From: Methylibium rhizosphaerae
GTDB lineage: Bacteria > Pseudomonadota > Gammaproteobacteria > Burkholderiales > Burkholderiaceae_C
Length of the DNA: 64,000 nucleotides
Direction of reading: 5' to 3'
Assembly (NCBI RefSeq): GCF_006386545.1
Contig: NZ_SWAR01000010.1
Coordinates: forward strand, 94,026-158,025
In this document: positions 21,709-29,405 of the stretch, piece by piece
Layout: every line of letters begins with the position of its first letter
How positions within the stretch are numbered: position 1 is the first letter of the stretch
Position numbers and translations under genes: made by a program
Notes under the pieces: generated by a model
The model's input: only the letters and a program-made list of their open reading frames with translations
Told to the model about the DNA's origin: nothing
Database searches by the model: none

Positions 21709-21746
21709 CAAAAAGGGCCGAGGCTTCGATGCGAAGCCTCGGCCCT
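21709..21746 (-). terminator. Strong Rho-independent terminator after the curlin-like gene
   Basis: A perfect 15-bp stem (21714-21728 with 21732-21746) with a 3-nt loop, followed on the minus strand by a TTTTTG run. It begins 10 nt after the curlin-like stop, so that gene makes a separate, short transcript, or one transcript is attenuated before the CsgG-like gene. Such attenuation gives high subunit and low channel expression in many fibre operons. Confidence 0.88.
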
Positions 21747-21756
21747 GGCGCTGATC

Positions 21757-22113
21757 TCACTCGATCACGCCGATCTTCAGCTTCTGCTCGTTGCGGCTGC
21801 CGCTTTGCGTCTGCGCGATGTTGCGGGCGTTCACCTGCACGGTGTGGCTGCCCAGGTTCTTGTCGACCTTGCCGATCACCATCGACTGCGTGTTGCGCGA
21901 GCCGGACTGGGTCTGGCGGATGTCGCGGGCATTGACGGTGGTGCGGCTGGTGCCGAGCGGGGTGTTCATGTCCACCACACCCATTTCGAGGGACTGCTTG
22001 TTGCGCGAGCCGGTCTGCGACTGGTTCAGGTCGTCGACCGTCACGCGGGACTGGTCGGCGAAGGCGGCGCCGGCGGCAGCCAGGGAGGCGGCGAACAGAA
22101 TGGTCTTCAGCAT
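21757..22113 (-). CDS. Secreted protein with three curlin-like repeats
   Basis: 118 residues. Signal peptide MLKTILFAASLAAAGAAFAD. The mature protein is almost entirely three imperfect repeats (about 23-57, 58-90, 91-118) sharing the core Q-x-G-S-R-N-x-Q: QTGSRNKQ at 33, QSGSRNTQ at 69 and QSGSRNEQ at 103. Each core is followed by a strand ending in Gly-Val/Lys-Val. The Q-x-G-x-x-N spacing matches curlin repeats of CsgA/CsgB, but there are three rather than five and the spacing is 34-36 rather than about 22 residues. Probably a small amyloid-like or adhesive surface protein exported by the CsgG-like lipoprotein encoded nearby. The latter is inference. Confidence 0.72.
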   Translation of the reverse strand: MLKTILFAASLAAAGAAFADQSRVTVDDLNQSQTGSRNKQSLEMGVVDMNTPLGTSRTTVNARDIRQTQSGSRNTQSMVIGKVDKNLGSHTVQVNARNIAQTQSGSRNEQKLKIGVIE

Positions 22114-22240
22114 GGTGAGCTCCTATCGAAGGTTGAGGTTGCGTTCCGGGGTTTCGGTCTGAGCGTTTCGTCTCAGCCTGACCTTCAGTTGCAGCGGCTT
22201 CTCTGGCGGTTCAAAGAAGTTTTCTCAACGTTCTAGGGAG

Positions 22241-23806
22241 TCAGTGCACCCTGAACTCCACCAACTCAAACACCGTCGCCTCCCGCAACGACGCCCCCAC
22301 ATAAGTCGACACCGTGTACTTCACCGGCCGCTTCACCTGCGCCGCGTACCACACCACATGCTCCGCGCTCACCGCCGCGCCGCGCGCGCGGCCCTGGCCT
22401 CGCAGCACCACCTTGGTGGCGCGGAAGCGCCCGGCGCCCACCACCACCTCTTCTTCGCCTTCGACGCTCACCCGCAGCGGCACGCTCACCTGCTCGATGC
22501 GGCGCTGCTGGTCGCCCAGGCGCTGCCCGGCGCGCAGCGGCCCGGCGGCCAGCAGGTAGGGCGAAAACTCGGGGGGTGACAGGGTCCAGCCCGGCAGCGG
22601 GTGGAAGCCTGCCTCCAGCGCCGCGACGGTGGTGCGCACCTTTGCATCCGAGGTGGTGGTCCAGGTCTCGGCCACACCGTCGGCCGAGACGCCATCGACA
22701 CGTGCCGTGATGAACAGGTCGCCCAGGCGGAACTGGTCCTGCACGCGGTAGCGCCAGGTGTCGCCGCTTTGCGGCAGCAGCTCGGCGCGTGCGCTCGGCG
22801 CGGGGCTCGTCGGCTGGGCTGCCGGAGCGGCGGCCGCGACCTGCGGCGCCAGGGCCGCGAGCCGTGTCTGCGCCAGTGCCACGAACCTCCCCTGGGGGTA
22901 CTGGCGCAGGTAGGCGCGGTACTCGTCGGCGCGGTTCGAGTTCTGGATGCTGTTCCAGAACGCCAGCTCGCCTGCGGTCTCGAGGTCGGTGGCATTGGCC
23001 TCGGCGCGCGGCGCCACGCCGGGCACGAAGGCGAACTCGCCTTGCAGCGACGAACTTTCCCAAGGCACCTGCTGCTCCTTCGTGTCGCGCACCACGCCTT
23101 CGCGCACCCGCTTGAACACGCTTTCCACCGGCAGCCCCGGCGTGAGCAGGTGCCTGGCGAGGTAGCTCGCGTACAGGCTGTTGGCGGCGCTGCCGCCGCC
23201 GCTGTCGGCGGCCAGCTTGCCGGGCGCGGTGGCGAAGGCCAGCAGGGTGCCCACCGGTGCATCCATCTGCGCCAGGCCCTGCGCGGTGGACGACGACGAA
23301 CGCCCGGCGAACGGGTTGTTGCGGCAGGCGTCGAGGATCACGATGTTGATGCGGCTGCGCGCGAACTGCATGCGCCCGAGGATGAAGCCCAGGTCCAGCC
23401 CGGCGATCGGGATCTCGTCTTCGCTGCGGATCTCGGCGTCCACCGGGATGAGGTAGTTGCGGTCGCGCAGCTGCAGCCCGTGGCCGGCGTAGTAAAGCAC
23501 CGCAACGGTGTTCTCCGACAGCCGCGTGCCGAACTCGCGCATCGCGTTCACCAGCCCGGCGCGGTCGAGGTTCTCGCGCAGCGTCACCGCAAAGCCGGCG
23601 CGCCGCAGGCTCTCGGCCACCAGGCGCGCGTCGTTCACCGGGTTGTCGAGCGCGTCGGTGCGGTAGGCCGCGTTGCCGATCACGAGCGCGAGGCGCTCCT
23701 CGGTGATGGCGGTGCCGCGCATCTTCTGCGCCAGGGCCGGCGGCAGGGCAAGCACCAGCAGGCAGGCCGTCAGCGCCAGCACGGACCTCAACGACAGCCG
23801 GCTCAT
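22241..23806 (-). CDS. Caspase-family (C14) protein with C-terminal beta-rich domain, end of the TssL-TssM-TagF operon
   Basis: 521 residues, ATG with GGAGG 8 nt upstream. Sec signal peptide (SVLALTACLLVLALPPALA). The caspase-like domain spans about 36-270: LALVIGNAAY, catalytic His109 (YYAGHG), Cys161 (ILDACRNNPF), and PWESSSLQGEFAFVPG at the end. A short helical part follows (TAGELAFWNSIQNSNRADEY, of the kind seen after caspase domains), then a Pro/Ala linker and a 180-residue beta-rich C-terminal domain. The start overlaps the TagF stop (ATGA), so it is translated with the T6SS-type genes. Periplasmic; substrate unknown. Confidence 0.88.
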   Translation of the reverse strand: MSRLSLRSVLALTACLLVLALPPALAQKMRGTAITEERLALVIGNAAYRTDALDNPVNDARLVAESLRRAGFAVTLRENLDRAGLVNAMREFGTRLSENTVAVLYYAGHGLQLRDRNYLIPVDAEIRSEDEIPIAGLDLGFILGRMQFARSRINIVILDACRNNPFAGRSSSSTAQGLAQMDAPVGTLLAFATAPGKLAADSGGGSAANSLYASYLARHLLTPGLPVESVFKRVREGVVRDTKEQQVPWESSSLQGEFAFVPGVAPRAEANATDLETAGELAFWNSIQNSNRADEYRAYLRQYPQGRFVALAQTRLAALAPQVAAAAPAAQPTSPAPSARAELLPQSGDTWRYRVQDQFRLGDLFITARVDGVSADGVAETWTTTSDAKVRTTVAALEAGFHPLPGWTLSPPEFSPYLLAAGPLRAGQRLGDQQRRIEQVSVPLRVSVEGEEEVVVGAGRFRATKVVLRGQGRARGAAVSAEHVVWYAAQVKRPVKYTVSTYVGASLREATVFELVEFRVH

Positions 23807-24450
23807 GCAACAGCCTCCGGCGCGGTGAGCAGCGACACGCTGGCCGCGGCCGAGGGCAGGGCCGCGAAGCAGCGGTACCGGGAGGCGTCGTCGGCATCGC
23901 CGCACCACCACACGCTGGCGCAAGTGCCGGCTTCGCCGCCGGACTGCAGCAGCGTGGCGGCAAGCCCGGCCGACGCATCGTCGGCCTCGGCCGGCATCGC
24001 CTCCAGCGCAGCCAGCGCTGCTTCGAAGGCTTCGACGGTGTACCCGGTATCGAGCACGCGCCGGGCAGTGGCATCGAGCTGCGCGAACCACGCGCGTGCC
24101 GCAATGGCTTGGGCGAGGCTGGCGCCGGGCATCACCAGCGTGAGCGGGAAATGCCGCCCGACGCGATCGACGCTGGGCATCAGCAAGCCGGCCCACGACG
24201 TGTCGCCCAGCAGCTGCGGCGCCAGCCAGAAGCGCCGGATGGGCGCCACCAGGTAGCGGGCCAGCCATGCTTCGCCGCCGAGCTGCTCCTGCGCACAAGC
24301 CATGCCGCGCTGCAGCCACTCGTCCCATGCATGAACGAAAGCATCCGGCAGCCGGCGCGACGCAAAGTCCCCGAGGCCCGGGAGCTTGCCGTACCAACTG
24401 ATCATGTCGGCCCGCACTCGATCTACAGGGTCTACAGGCGCTTCGGGCAT
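23803..24450 (-). CDS. tagF: TagF-like type VI secretion accessory protein
   Basis: 215 residues from the ATG at 24450 (GGAG 8 nt upstream, 19-nt overlap with tssM). A later ATG at 24405 begins the conserved part. The N-terminal signature SWYGKLPGLGDFASRRLP and the following W-rich segment (AWDEWLQRGM, APIRRFWLAPQLL, AGLLMPSVDRVGRHFPLTL) are those of the TagF/ImpM family. In Pseudomonas TagF is a post-translational repressor of T6SS assembly acting with FHA and kinase proteins. Here the kinase and FHA genes are also in the neighbourhood. Cytosolic. Confidence 0.88.
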   Translation of the reverse strand: MPEAPVDPVDRVRADMISWYGKLPGLGDFASRRLPDAFVHAWDEWLQRGMACAQEQLGGEAWLARYLVAPIRRFWLAPQLLGDTSWAGLLMPSVDRVGRHFPLTLVMPGASLAQAIAARAWFAQLDATARRVLDTGYTVEAFEAALAALEAMPAEADDASAGLAATLLQSGGEAGTCASVWWCGDADDASRYRCFAALPSAAASVSLLTAPEAVA

Positions 24451-27400
24451 TGGAACTGCTCCAGCTCGGACCGCAGCAGCGGGTTGTGCGGCGTGCTGCT
24501 GCGGATCTCGAAGCGCGCCTTGCGGCCTTCGACGTCGAAGGCGGCGATCACCCGGTCGGGTGTCGGGCCGGGCTCGAGCCGCACCCGGTCGAACAGGCGC
24601 AGCAGCGCCCACGGCCCTTCGAACACATGGCCGGGGCCGGCACTGCCGCCTTGCGGTGTGAGCTGCACCTGCACGCGCCCTGCCGGGCCGGCGCCGGGCC
24701 AGCGCACGCTTTGCACCGCTGCTTCGGCGCCGCGCCGGCCGGCCGCCCCGCGGGCAAACCGCATCACCTGGCCATCCACGTCGAGCGAGAACGCGGCGGC
24801 ATCGGCATCGAGTTCGATCAGACGGAAGTCGAGCTGCACGCCGAGGGTGCGCCCGCCTTCGCGGAAGAAGGCCTCGCGGATCGCCTGGGCCCGCTGGAAC
24901 TGCAGCAGTGCGTCGCTCGACTCGGCCCGAGCCCCGTCGGGCTTGCGGTAGGCCCACGGGCGGATCGACGTGTCGAGATAGGGAAGGAGGTAGCGCTGGA
25001 AGAAGCCGTCGACCACGCCGCCGGCGGCGAAGGTGCGCAGGAATTCCTCGCGCGACATCTCTTCGCGGCTGGTGCGCACGAACGGATAGCGCCCGCCGGT
25101 GGCGCGCGTGCAGGGGCCGGCCAGCTCGCCGGCCATCTGCCGGGCCAGCGGTTCGCGCATGACGGCAAAGGCCTGGCCGGCGCCGGTGTGGGCCAGGTCG
25201 ATCAGCATGCCGCGCAGGGGTTCCGGAGCGCGCTGGGCCGCCAGGGCCAGTTCGCGGGTCACGTTGCTGGCCGGCAGCACCGTCTTGCGCCTGGCTGCAT
25301 CGTCCACCGCGTTGAGGTGCTGCGACAGCCGGCCCAGCAGGGCCTGCATCTCGTCCACCTGGCTCGGCGGGCCGGCGATGAAGGCTTGCAGCGCTTCGAA
25401 GCTGGGGTCGAGCAGCGTTTCCGCCGCGGCCGTGGTGCTGGTGCCCGAAGCGCCCAACTGGGCCGGCGGCGCCAGGCTCACCTCCCTGACGACATGGCGC
25501 AGCAGGGTGGCCAGCGGCGAGTCGGCATGCGACAGCAACTGGGCGGCTTCGGCCGTGGCCGTCAGGTCGGCCGTCGGTGCCAGGCGCAGGTCGGCGACGA
25601 ACTCGCCCCACAGGCGCTTGTAGTCGGCCAGGTACAGGCGCTCCACCTCGTCGGCCACCCGGGCCTGGCCCGCCGGGTCGGTGGCCCCGGCGTCGGCCGT
25701 GCCCAGCACCCAGGCCTGCTCGGCGGCCAGCTGGCGCAGCACTTCCGCCGTTCGTGGCCGCAGCGACTGCTGCAGCACCGCGCGCGTGTAGAGGCCCGGC
25801 ACACCGGTGTCGAGCGACTTGCCGCTCGCGCGGGTGAACACCCGGCGCGCGTGGGGCCCGCCTGCCGATTCGATGGAAAAGACGGCGGCCTGCGGGCCCA
25901 GGTCCATCTGGCGCAGTCGGCTGTAGGCCCGCTGCGCCAGCGGCACGCCGGCCACCCGCTCGCGCGCCTGGGCAATGACCTGCGGCTGCGCCTGCGACGG
26001 CGCGCCGACCTCGCCGCGCGCCAGCAGCTGCTCGAGGTGGCTGCGCAGCGCCTCGCGTTCGGCCGCGGTGGCGGCCACCGGCGGTGTGCTGCCGTCCCAG
26101 TCGGCCAGCAGGAAGCCGCGCAGCGCGGCCGCGTCGAAATGGCGGCCGCCGAAGAGCATGAGATAGGCCTTGAGGTCTTCGTACAGGCGCGAGGCCTGGG
26201 CCGCCGGGTCGGCGTTGCCGGTGCTGCCTGCACGCAGGCGGGCTTCGAGCCGCGCGGCGATGCGCGGCACGAAGGCGTCCTTCAGCAGGCGCTCGTAGCC
26301 GTCGTGCGCGGCGGCGGCGAGCATGCTGCCCTGGTCGAACCCCAGCGCCTGCCACAGCCTCGGCAGGCTGCCGGCCGCGCGCCCGACCGCGGCTTGTCTT
26401 TCCACGGCCTGCAGGGTCTGCAGCACCGGCAGCAGGGCGGCCAGGTCGGTGGGAGGCGACTGTGCTGCCTGGGCGGCATGCCGGCCGAGCGTGGCCACTT
26501 CGTCGCCGAGCGACGCGATCTGCGCGCGGCTGTGCGCAAAGCCAGCCCAGGTGAGGGCCGCCCCGCCCCCTGCCAGGCACAGGCTCGCGGCCACGGCCGC
26601 CCAGCCGAGGCCGGCACGCCGGCGCTGCCATCGCAGGTTGGTCCCGGCCAGCCCGGCTTCGGCGAACACCACGTCGCGCAGCAGCCGCGTCACGAAGAAG
26701 CTCTTGCCGCTGGGCCGGGCGGGGGCGACCAGCCGGCTGGTGAGGCCCATGGCGCGGGCCACGCCGCCGATGGCGCGATCGACCGGCGTGCCTTCCTGGG
26801 TGGCGCTGGTGAAGTACACGCCGCGCAGGAAGGGCGGCGTGCGGTCGTCCCGGGCTTCGCCGAACACCGCCTGCAGGAAACCCTGCAGGGTTTCGCGCAG
26901 CACCCCCCACTGCTGCGGAAAGGCATAGATGGCCGGGCGCCGCTCGCGGTCGTGCTGGGCATGCAGGCGGTCGATGAGGCACTGGTTCAGGCGCTTCTCC
27001 AGCACCGCGAAGTCGTTCGCCAGGCGGGCCAGCGGGTCGTCGCAGGTGAGCTCGGTGTCGTAGGGGAAGGTCACGCCCCAGACCTGCGCTCGCTCGTCCT
27101 TGTCGAAGTCGGCAAAGAACTCCATGAAGCCGGCCAGCAGGTCGCACTTGGTGACCATTGCATAGATCGGGAAGCGGATGCCCAGCCGCTGGTGCAGCTC
27201 GTCGATGCGGGCGCGCAGCTCCCTCGCATGCGCCGCACGCTGCAGCTCGCTGGCATTGAGCAGGTCGCTCACGCTGAGCGTGAGCAGCACGCCGTTGATG
27301 GGGCGGCCCGGGCGGTACTGCGCCAGCAGGTCCAGGAAGCCCAGCCAGGCGGTGCGGTCGGCGGCGCGGTGGCTGTCGTGTGTGGTGTAGCGGCCGGCGG

Positions 27401-28031
27401 TGTCGATGAGCACCGCGTCGTTGGTGAACCACCAGTCGCAGTTGCGGGTGCCGCCGATGCCGCGCACCGCCTTCTTGCCCAGCTGCGCGGCCAGCGGGAA
27501 CTCGAGGCCGGAGTTGACGAGTGCGGTGGTCTTGCCGGCACCCGGCGCGCCGATGATCACGTACCAGGGCAGTTCGTAGACGTAGGGCCGGCCGGCGAGC
27601 GCGGCGAGCCAGGGGTGCCGTCCGCCGACGCGGCGGTGCTTGAGCAGGCCGACGGCCCGCTCGAAGCGCTGGCCGAGCAGCTCCACTTCCTGTTCGCCGG
27701 GGCCGGGCAGCACGGCGGTGTCGTGCGAGCCGTCGGCCGCGTTGCGCGGCTCGGCCGATGCCTGCGTGACCATGCGGTCGATCAGCCGCCGGTTGTTGCG
27801 CGCGGCGCGCAGTGCCATCCAGACGGCCTGCAGAGCGGCAACGGCAATCAGCACGCCGATGGCCACCCAGCGTTCGCGCTCGCCTGCCAGCGGCGTGCGC
27901 CCCGCCAGCGTGACCAGCGGGCCGACGAACCACACCAGCGTGGCCGCGGCAACGAGGCCGACCAGGCTCAGCAGCCCGCGTGCCAGCGGTTGCAGGCTGT
28001 GCGAGGCGGGTGGCGCGGCAGCGCGTTTCAT
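24432..28031 (-). CDS. tssM: TssM (IcmF-family) inner-membrane protein
   Basis: 1199 residues. The ATG at 28031 is chosen because the first membrane helices begin directly after it. Two N-terminal helices lie at about 20-42 and 57-75. A cytosolic NTPase domain follows with Walker A GAPGAGKTT (161-169) and the DTAGRY switch motif. A third helix sits near 480 (GWAAVAASLCLAGGGAALTW), then the large periplasmic IcmF-related and C-terminal domains (TssJ-binding region near the end). With TssL it forms the inner-membrane channel scaffold of a type VI secretion apparatus. Unusually it sits in an operon with TssL, TagF, a kinase and a caspase, without any tube or sheath gene. Confidence 0.93.
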   Translation of the reverse strand: MKRAAAPPASHSLQPLARGLLSLVGLVAAATLVWFVGPLVTLAGRTPLAGERERWVAIGVLIAVAALQAVWMALRAARNNRRLIDRMVTQASAEPRNAADGSHDTAVLPGPGEQEVELLGQRFERAVGLLKHRRVGGRHPWLAALAGRPYVYELPWYVIIGAPGAGKTTALVNSGLEFPLAAQLGKKAVRGIGGTRNCDWWFTNDAVLIDTAGRYTTHDSHRAADRTAWLGFLDLLAQYRPGRPINGVLLTLSVSDLLNASELQRAAHARELRARIDELHQRLGIRFPIYAMVTKCDLLAGFMEFFADFDKDERAQVWGVTFPYDTELTCDDPLARLANDFAVLEKRLNQCLIDRLHAQHDRERRPAIYAFPQQWGVLRETLQGFLQAVFGEARDDRTPPFLRGVYFTSATQEGTPVDRAIGGVARAMGLTSRLVAPARPSGKSFFVTRLLRDVVFAEAGLAGTNLRWQRRRAGLGWAAVAASLCLAGGGAALTWAGFAHSRAQIASLGDEVATLGRHAAQAAQSPPTDLAALLPVLQTLQAVERQAAVGRAAGSLPRLWQALGFDQGSMLAAAAHDGYERLLKDAFVPRIAARLEARLRAGSTGNADPAAQASRLYEDLKAYLMLFGGRHFDAAALRGFLLADWDGSTPPVAATAAEREALRSHLEQLLARGEVGAPSQAQPQVIAQARERVAGVPLAQRAYSRLRQMDLGPQAAVFSIESAGGPHARRVFTRASGKSLDTGVPGLYTRAVLQQSLRPRTAEVLRQLAAEQAWVLGTADAGATDPAGQARVADEVERLYLADYKRLWGEFVADLRLAPTADLTATAEAAQLLSHADSPLATLLRHVVREVSLAPPAQLGASGTSTTAAAETLLDPSFEALQAFIAGPPSQVDEMQALLGRLSQHLNAVDDAARRKTVLPASNVTRELALAAQRAPEPLRGMLIDLAHTGAGQAFAVMREPLARQMAGELAGPCTRATGGRYPFVRTSREEMSREEFLRTFAAGGVVDGFFQRYLLPYLDTSIRPWAYRKPDGARAESSDALLQFQRAQAIREAFFREGGRTLGVQLDFRLIELDADAAAFSLDVDGQVMRFARGAAGRRGAEAAVQSVRWPGAGPAGRVQVQLTPQGGSAGPGHVFEGPWALLRLFDRVRLEPGPTPDRVIAAFDVEGRKARFEIRSSTPHNPLLRSELEQFQCPKRL

Positions 28032-28047
28032 CGTGCCCTTCGTTGGC

Positions 28048-29379
28048 TCAGGCGTCGGGCCGCGGCAGCAGCAGCTCGATCTCGATGCGCCGGTTGCCTG
28101 CACGGCCGGCGGGCGTGTCGTTGGGGCCGCGCGGCTCGGCGTCGGCGCGGCCCTCGGCACGGGTGCGCTCGCCGGCAAGGCCCTGCCGGGTGAGCTGCGC
28201 CACCACCGCCTGTGCCTGCTCGCGCGACAGGTGCCAGTTCGACGGGAACTGCAGCGACGCGGTGGGCGTGTTGTCGGTGTGCCCCACGGCCACCACCACG
28301 CCAGGCTGGCCCTTCAGGGCCAGGGCGATGCGGCCGAGCAGGGCGATGCGCGCAGGCTGCAGGCGGGCGCTGCCGGCTTCGAACAGCTCGTCGGCCGGCA
28401 GCGTCACGACCGAGCGGGCGGCCTCGTCGCGCACCTGCAGTGCGCCGCTGGCGACGTCGGCCTGCAGCAGCGGCGCCAGGCGCGGCCTGGCGGCGGCCAC
28501 GATGCCGGCCGCCGCCGCCGGCAGGCGCTCGGCACGCAGCGCCGCTGTGTCTTCGTGGATCCGGCGGAACAGCGGCTGGGCCAGGGCATCGAGCCGGGCA
28601 TTCGCCAGCAGCCAGGCACCCAGCACCAGCGTGGCCCCGGTGGCGAGCACCGCCCACAGCGGGAGCACCGACAGCCGGCCGCTGCCGGGCGAGCGCACGC
28701 CCTCCCAGCGTTGCGACAGCGCGCGCGAGGCGGGCGAGCCGCGGGCTGGATGCACCTGGTCGAGCACCCGCTCGGCAATGCCGTCGAGCTGCTCGCGCCC
28801 GCCGCGCATGCCGCGGTAGCGACCTTCGAAGCCGAGCGACAGGCACACGTAGAACAGCTCCAGCAGGTCGTGGTTGGCCTTCACGTCCTCGCCGAGACGC
28901 TCGAGCAGCTTGAAGGCCTTGTCGCCGCCCGAACGCTCGTCATGGAACTCCTGCAGCAGGTTGCGCTGCGGCCAGGGCGGCTCGTTGCCCCAGGGCGTAC
29001 CGGCGACCACTTCATCGAGAAAGCTGCACAGCAGGTAGCGCGCGGCGGAGATCTGGTGCACCGCCACGCCGTTGGCCTTGGCCAGCGCCTCGAACTCCTT
29101 CACCCGGTCGAGCAGCTGTTCGCGCAAGGCACCGGGGTCGGCATGCGAGGTGGTGGAGCGCAACTGCTCCACCAGCGCGAGCAGCGTGTTGGCGGCACCC
29201 AGCAGCGGGTTGATGCCGGCGACCAGGCGCTGGAGTTCGGCCGCGGGCCTGGCCGGCCGCGGCTGCGGCGGCGCTTCGGGCCGCGGCATCACCAGCGTGG
29301 CCTGCCCGCCGGGCGAGGGCATCAGGATGGTGTGTTCCGGATCCGGGACGATGATGGTGCGCTCGTCATCAGCACTCAC
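28048..29379 (-). CDS. tssL: TssL (DotU/IcmH) fused to an OmpA-like domain
   Basis: 443 residues. After a 45-residue leader with a TIIVPDPEHTILMPSP phospho-threonine-like motif comes the cytosolic DotU domain (about 48-230: ARYLLCSFLDEVVAGTPWG, ELFYVCLSLGFEGRYRG). One membrane helix lies around 243-263 (LPLWAVLATGATLVLGAWLL), then a periplasmic OmpA-type domain (335-440: VVVAVGHTDNTPTASLQFPS, NRRIEIELL) that would bind peptidoglycan. This is the evolved TssL version. It lies 16 nt upstream of tssM. The Thr in its N-terminal tail could be a target of the adjacent kinase and a ligand of the FHA protein; this is inference. Confidence 0.92.
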   Translation of the reverse strand: MSADDERTIIVPDPEHTILMPSPGGQATLVMPRPEAPPQPRPARPAAELQRLVAGINPLLGAANTLLALVEQLRSTTSHADPGALREQLLDRVKEFEALAKANGVAVHQISAARYLLCSFLDEVVAGTPWGNEPPWPQRNLLQEFHDERSGGDKAFKLLERLGEDVKANHDLLELFYVCLSLGFEGRYRGMRGGREQLDGIAERVLDQVHPARGSPASRALSQRWEGVRSPGSGRLSVLPLWAVLATGATLVLGAWLLANARLDALAQPLFRRIHEDTAALRAERLPAAAAGIVAAARPRLAPLLQADVASGALQVRDEAARSVVTLPADELFEAGSARLQPARIALLGRIALALKGQPGVVVAVGHTDNTPTASLQFPSNWHLSREQAQAVVAQLTRQGLAGERTRAEGRADAEPRGPNDTPAGRAGNRRIEIELLLPRPDA

Positions 29380-29405
29380 GACTGCACCCCTTGCCGGGCT
29401 GGGCG

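Noticed and set aside
21731..22240. 5' leader riboswitch upstream of the curlin-like gene
   Set aside because: Only a short CTGAG/CTCAG hairpin was found in the 127-nt leader, not enough to match any known riboswitch.
24450..28193. 1247-codon plus-strand frame opposite tssM
   Set aside because: Shadow frame. tssM itself has Walker A, membrane helices and operon context.
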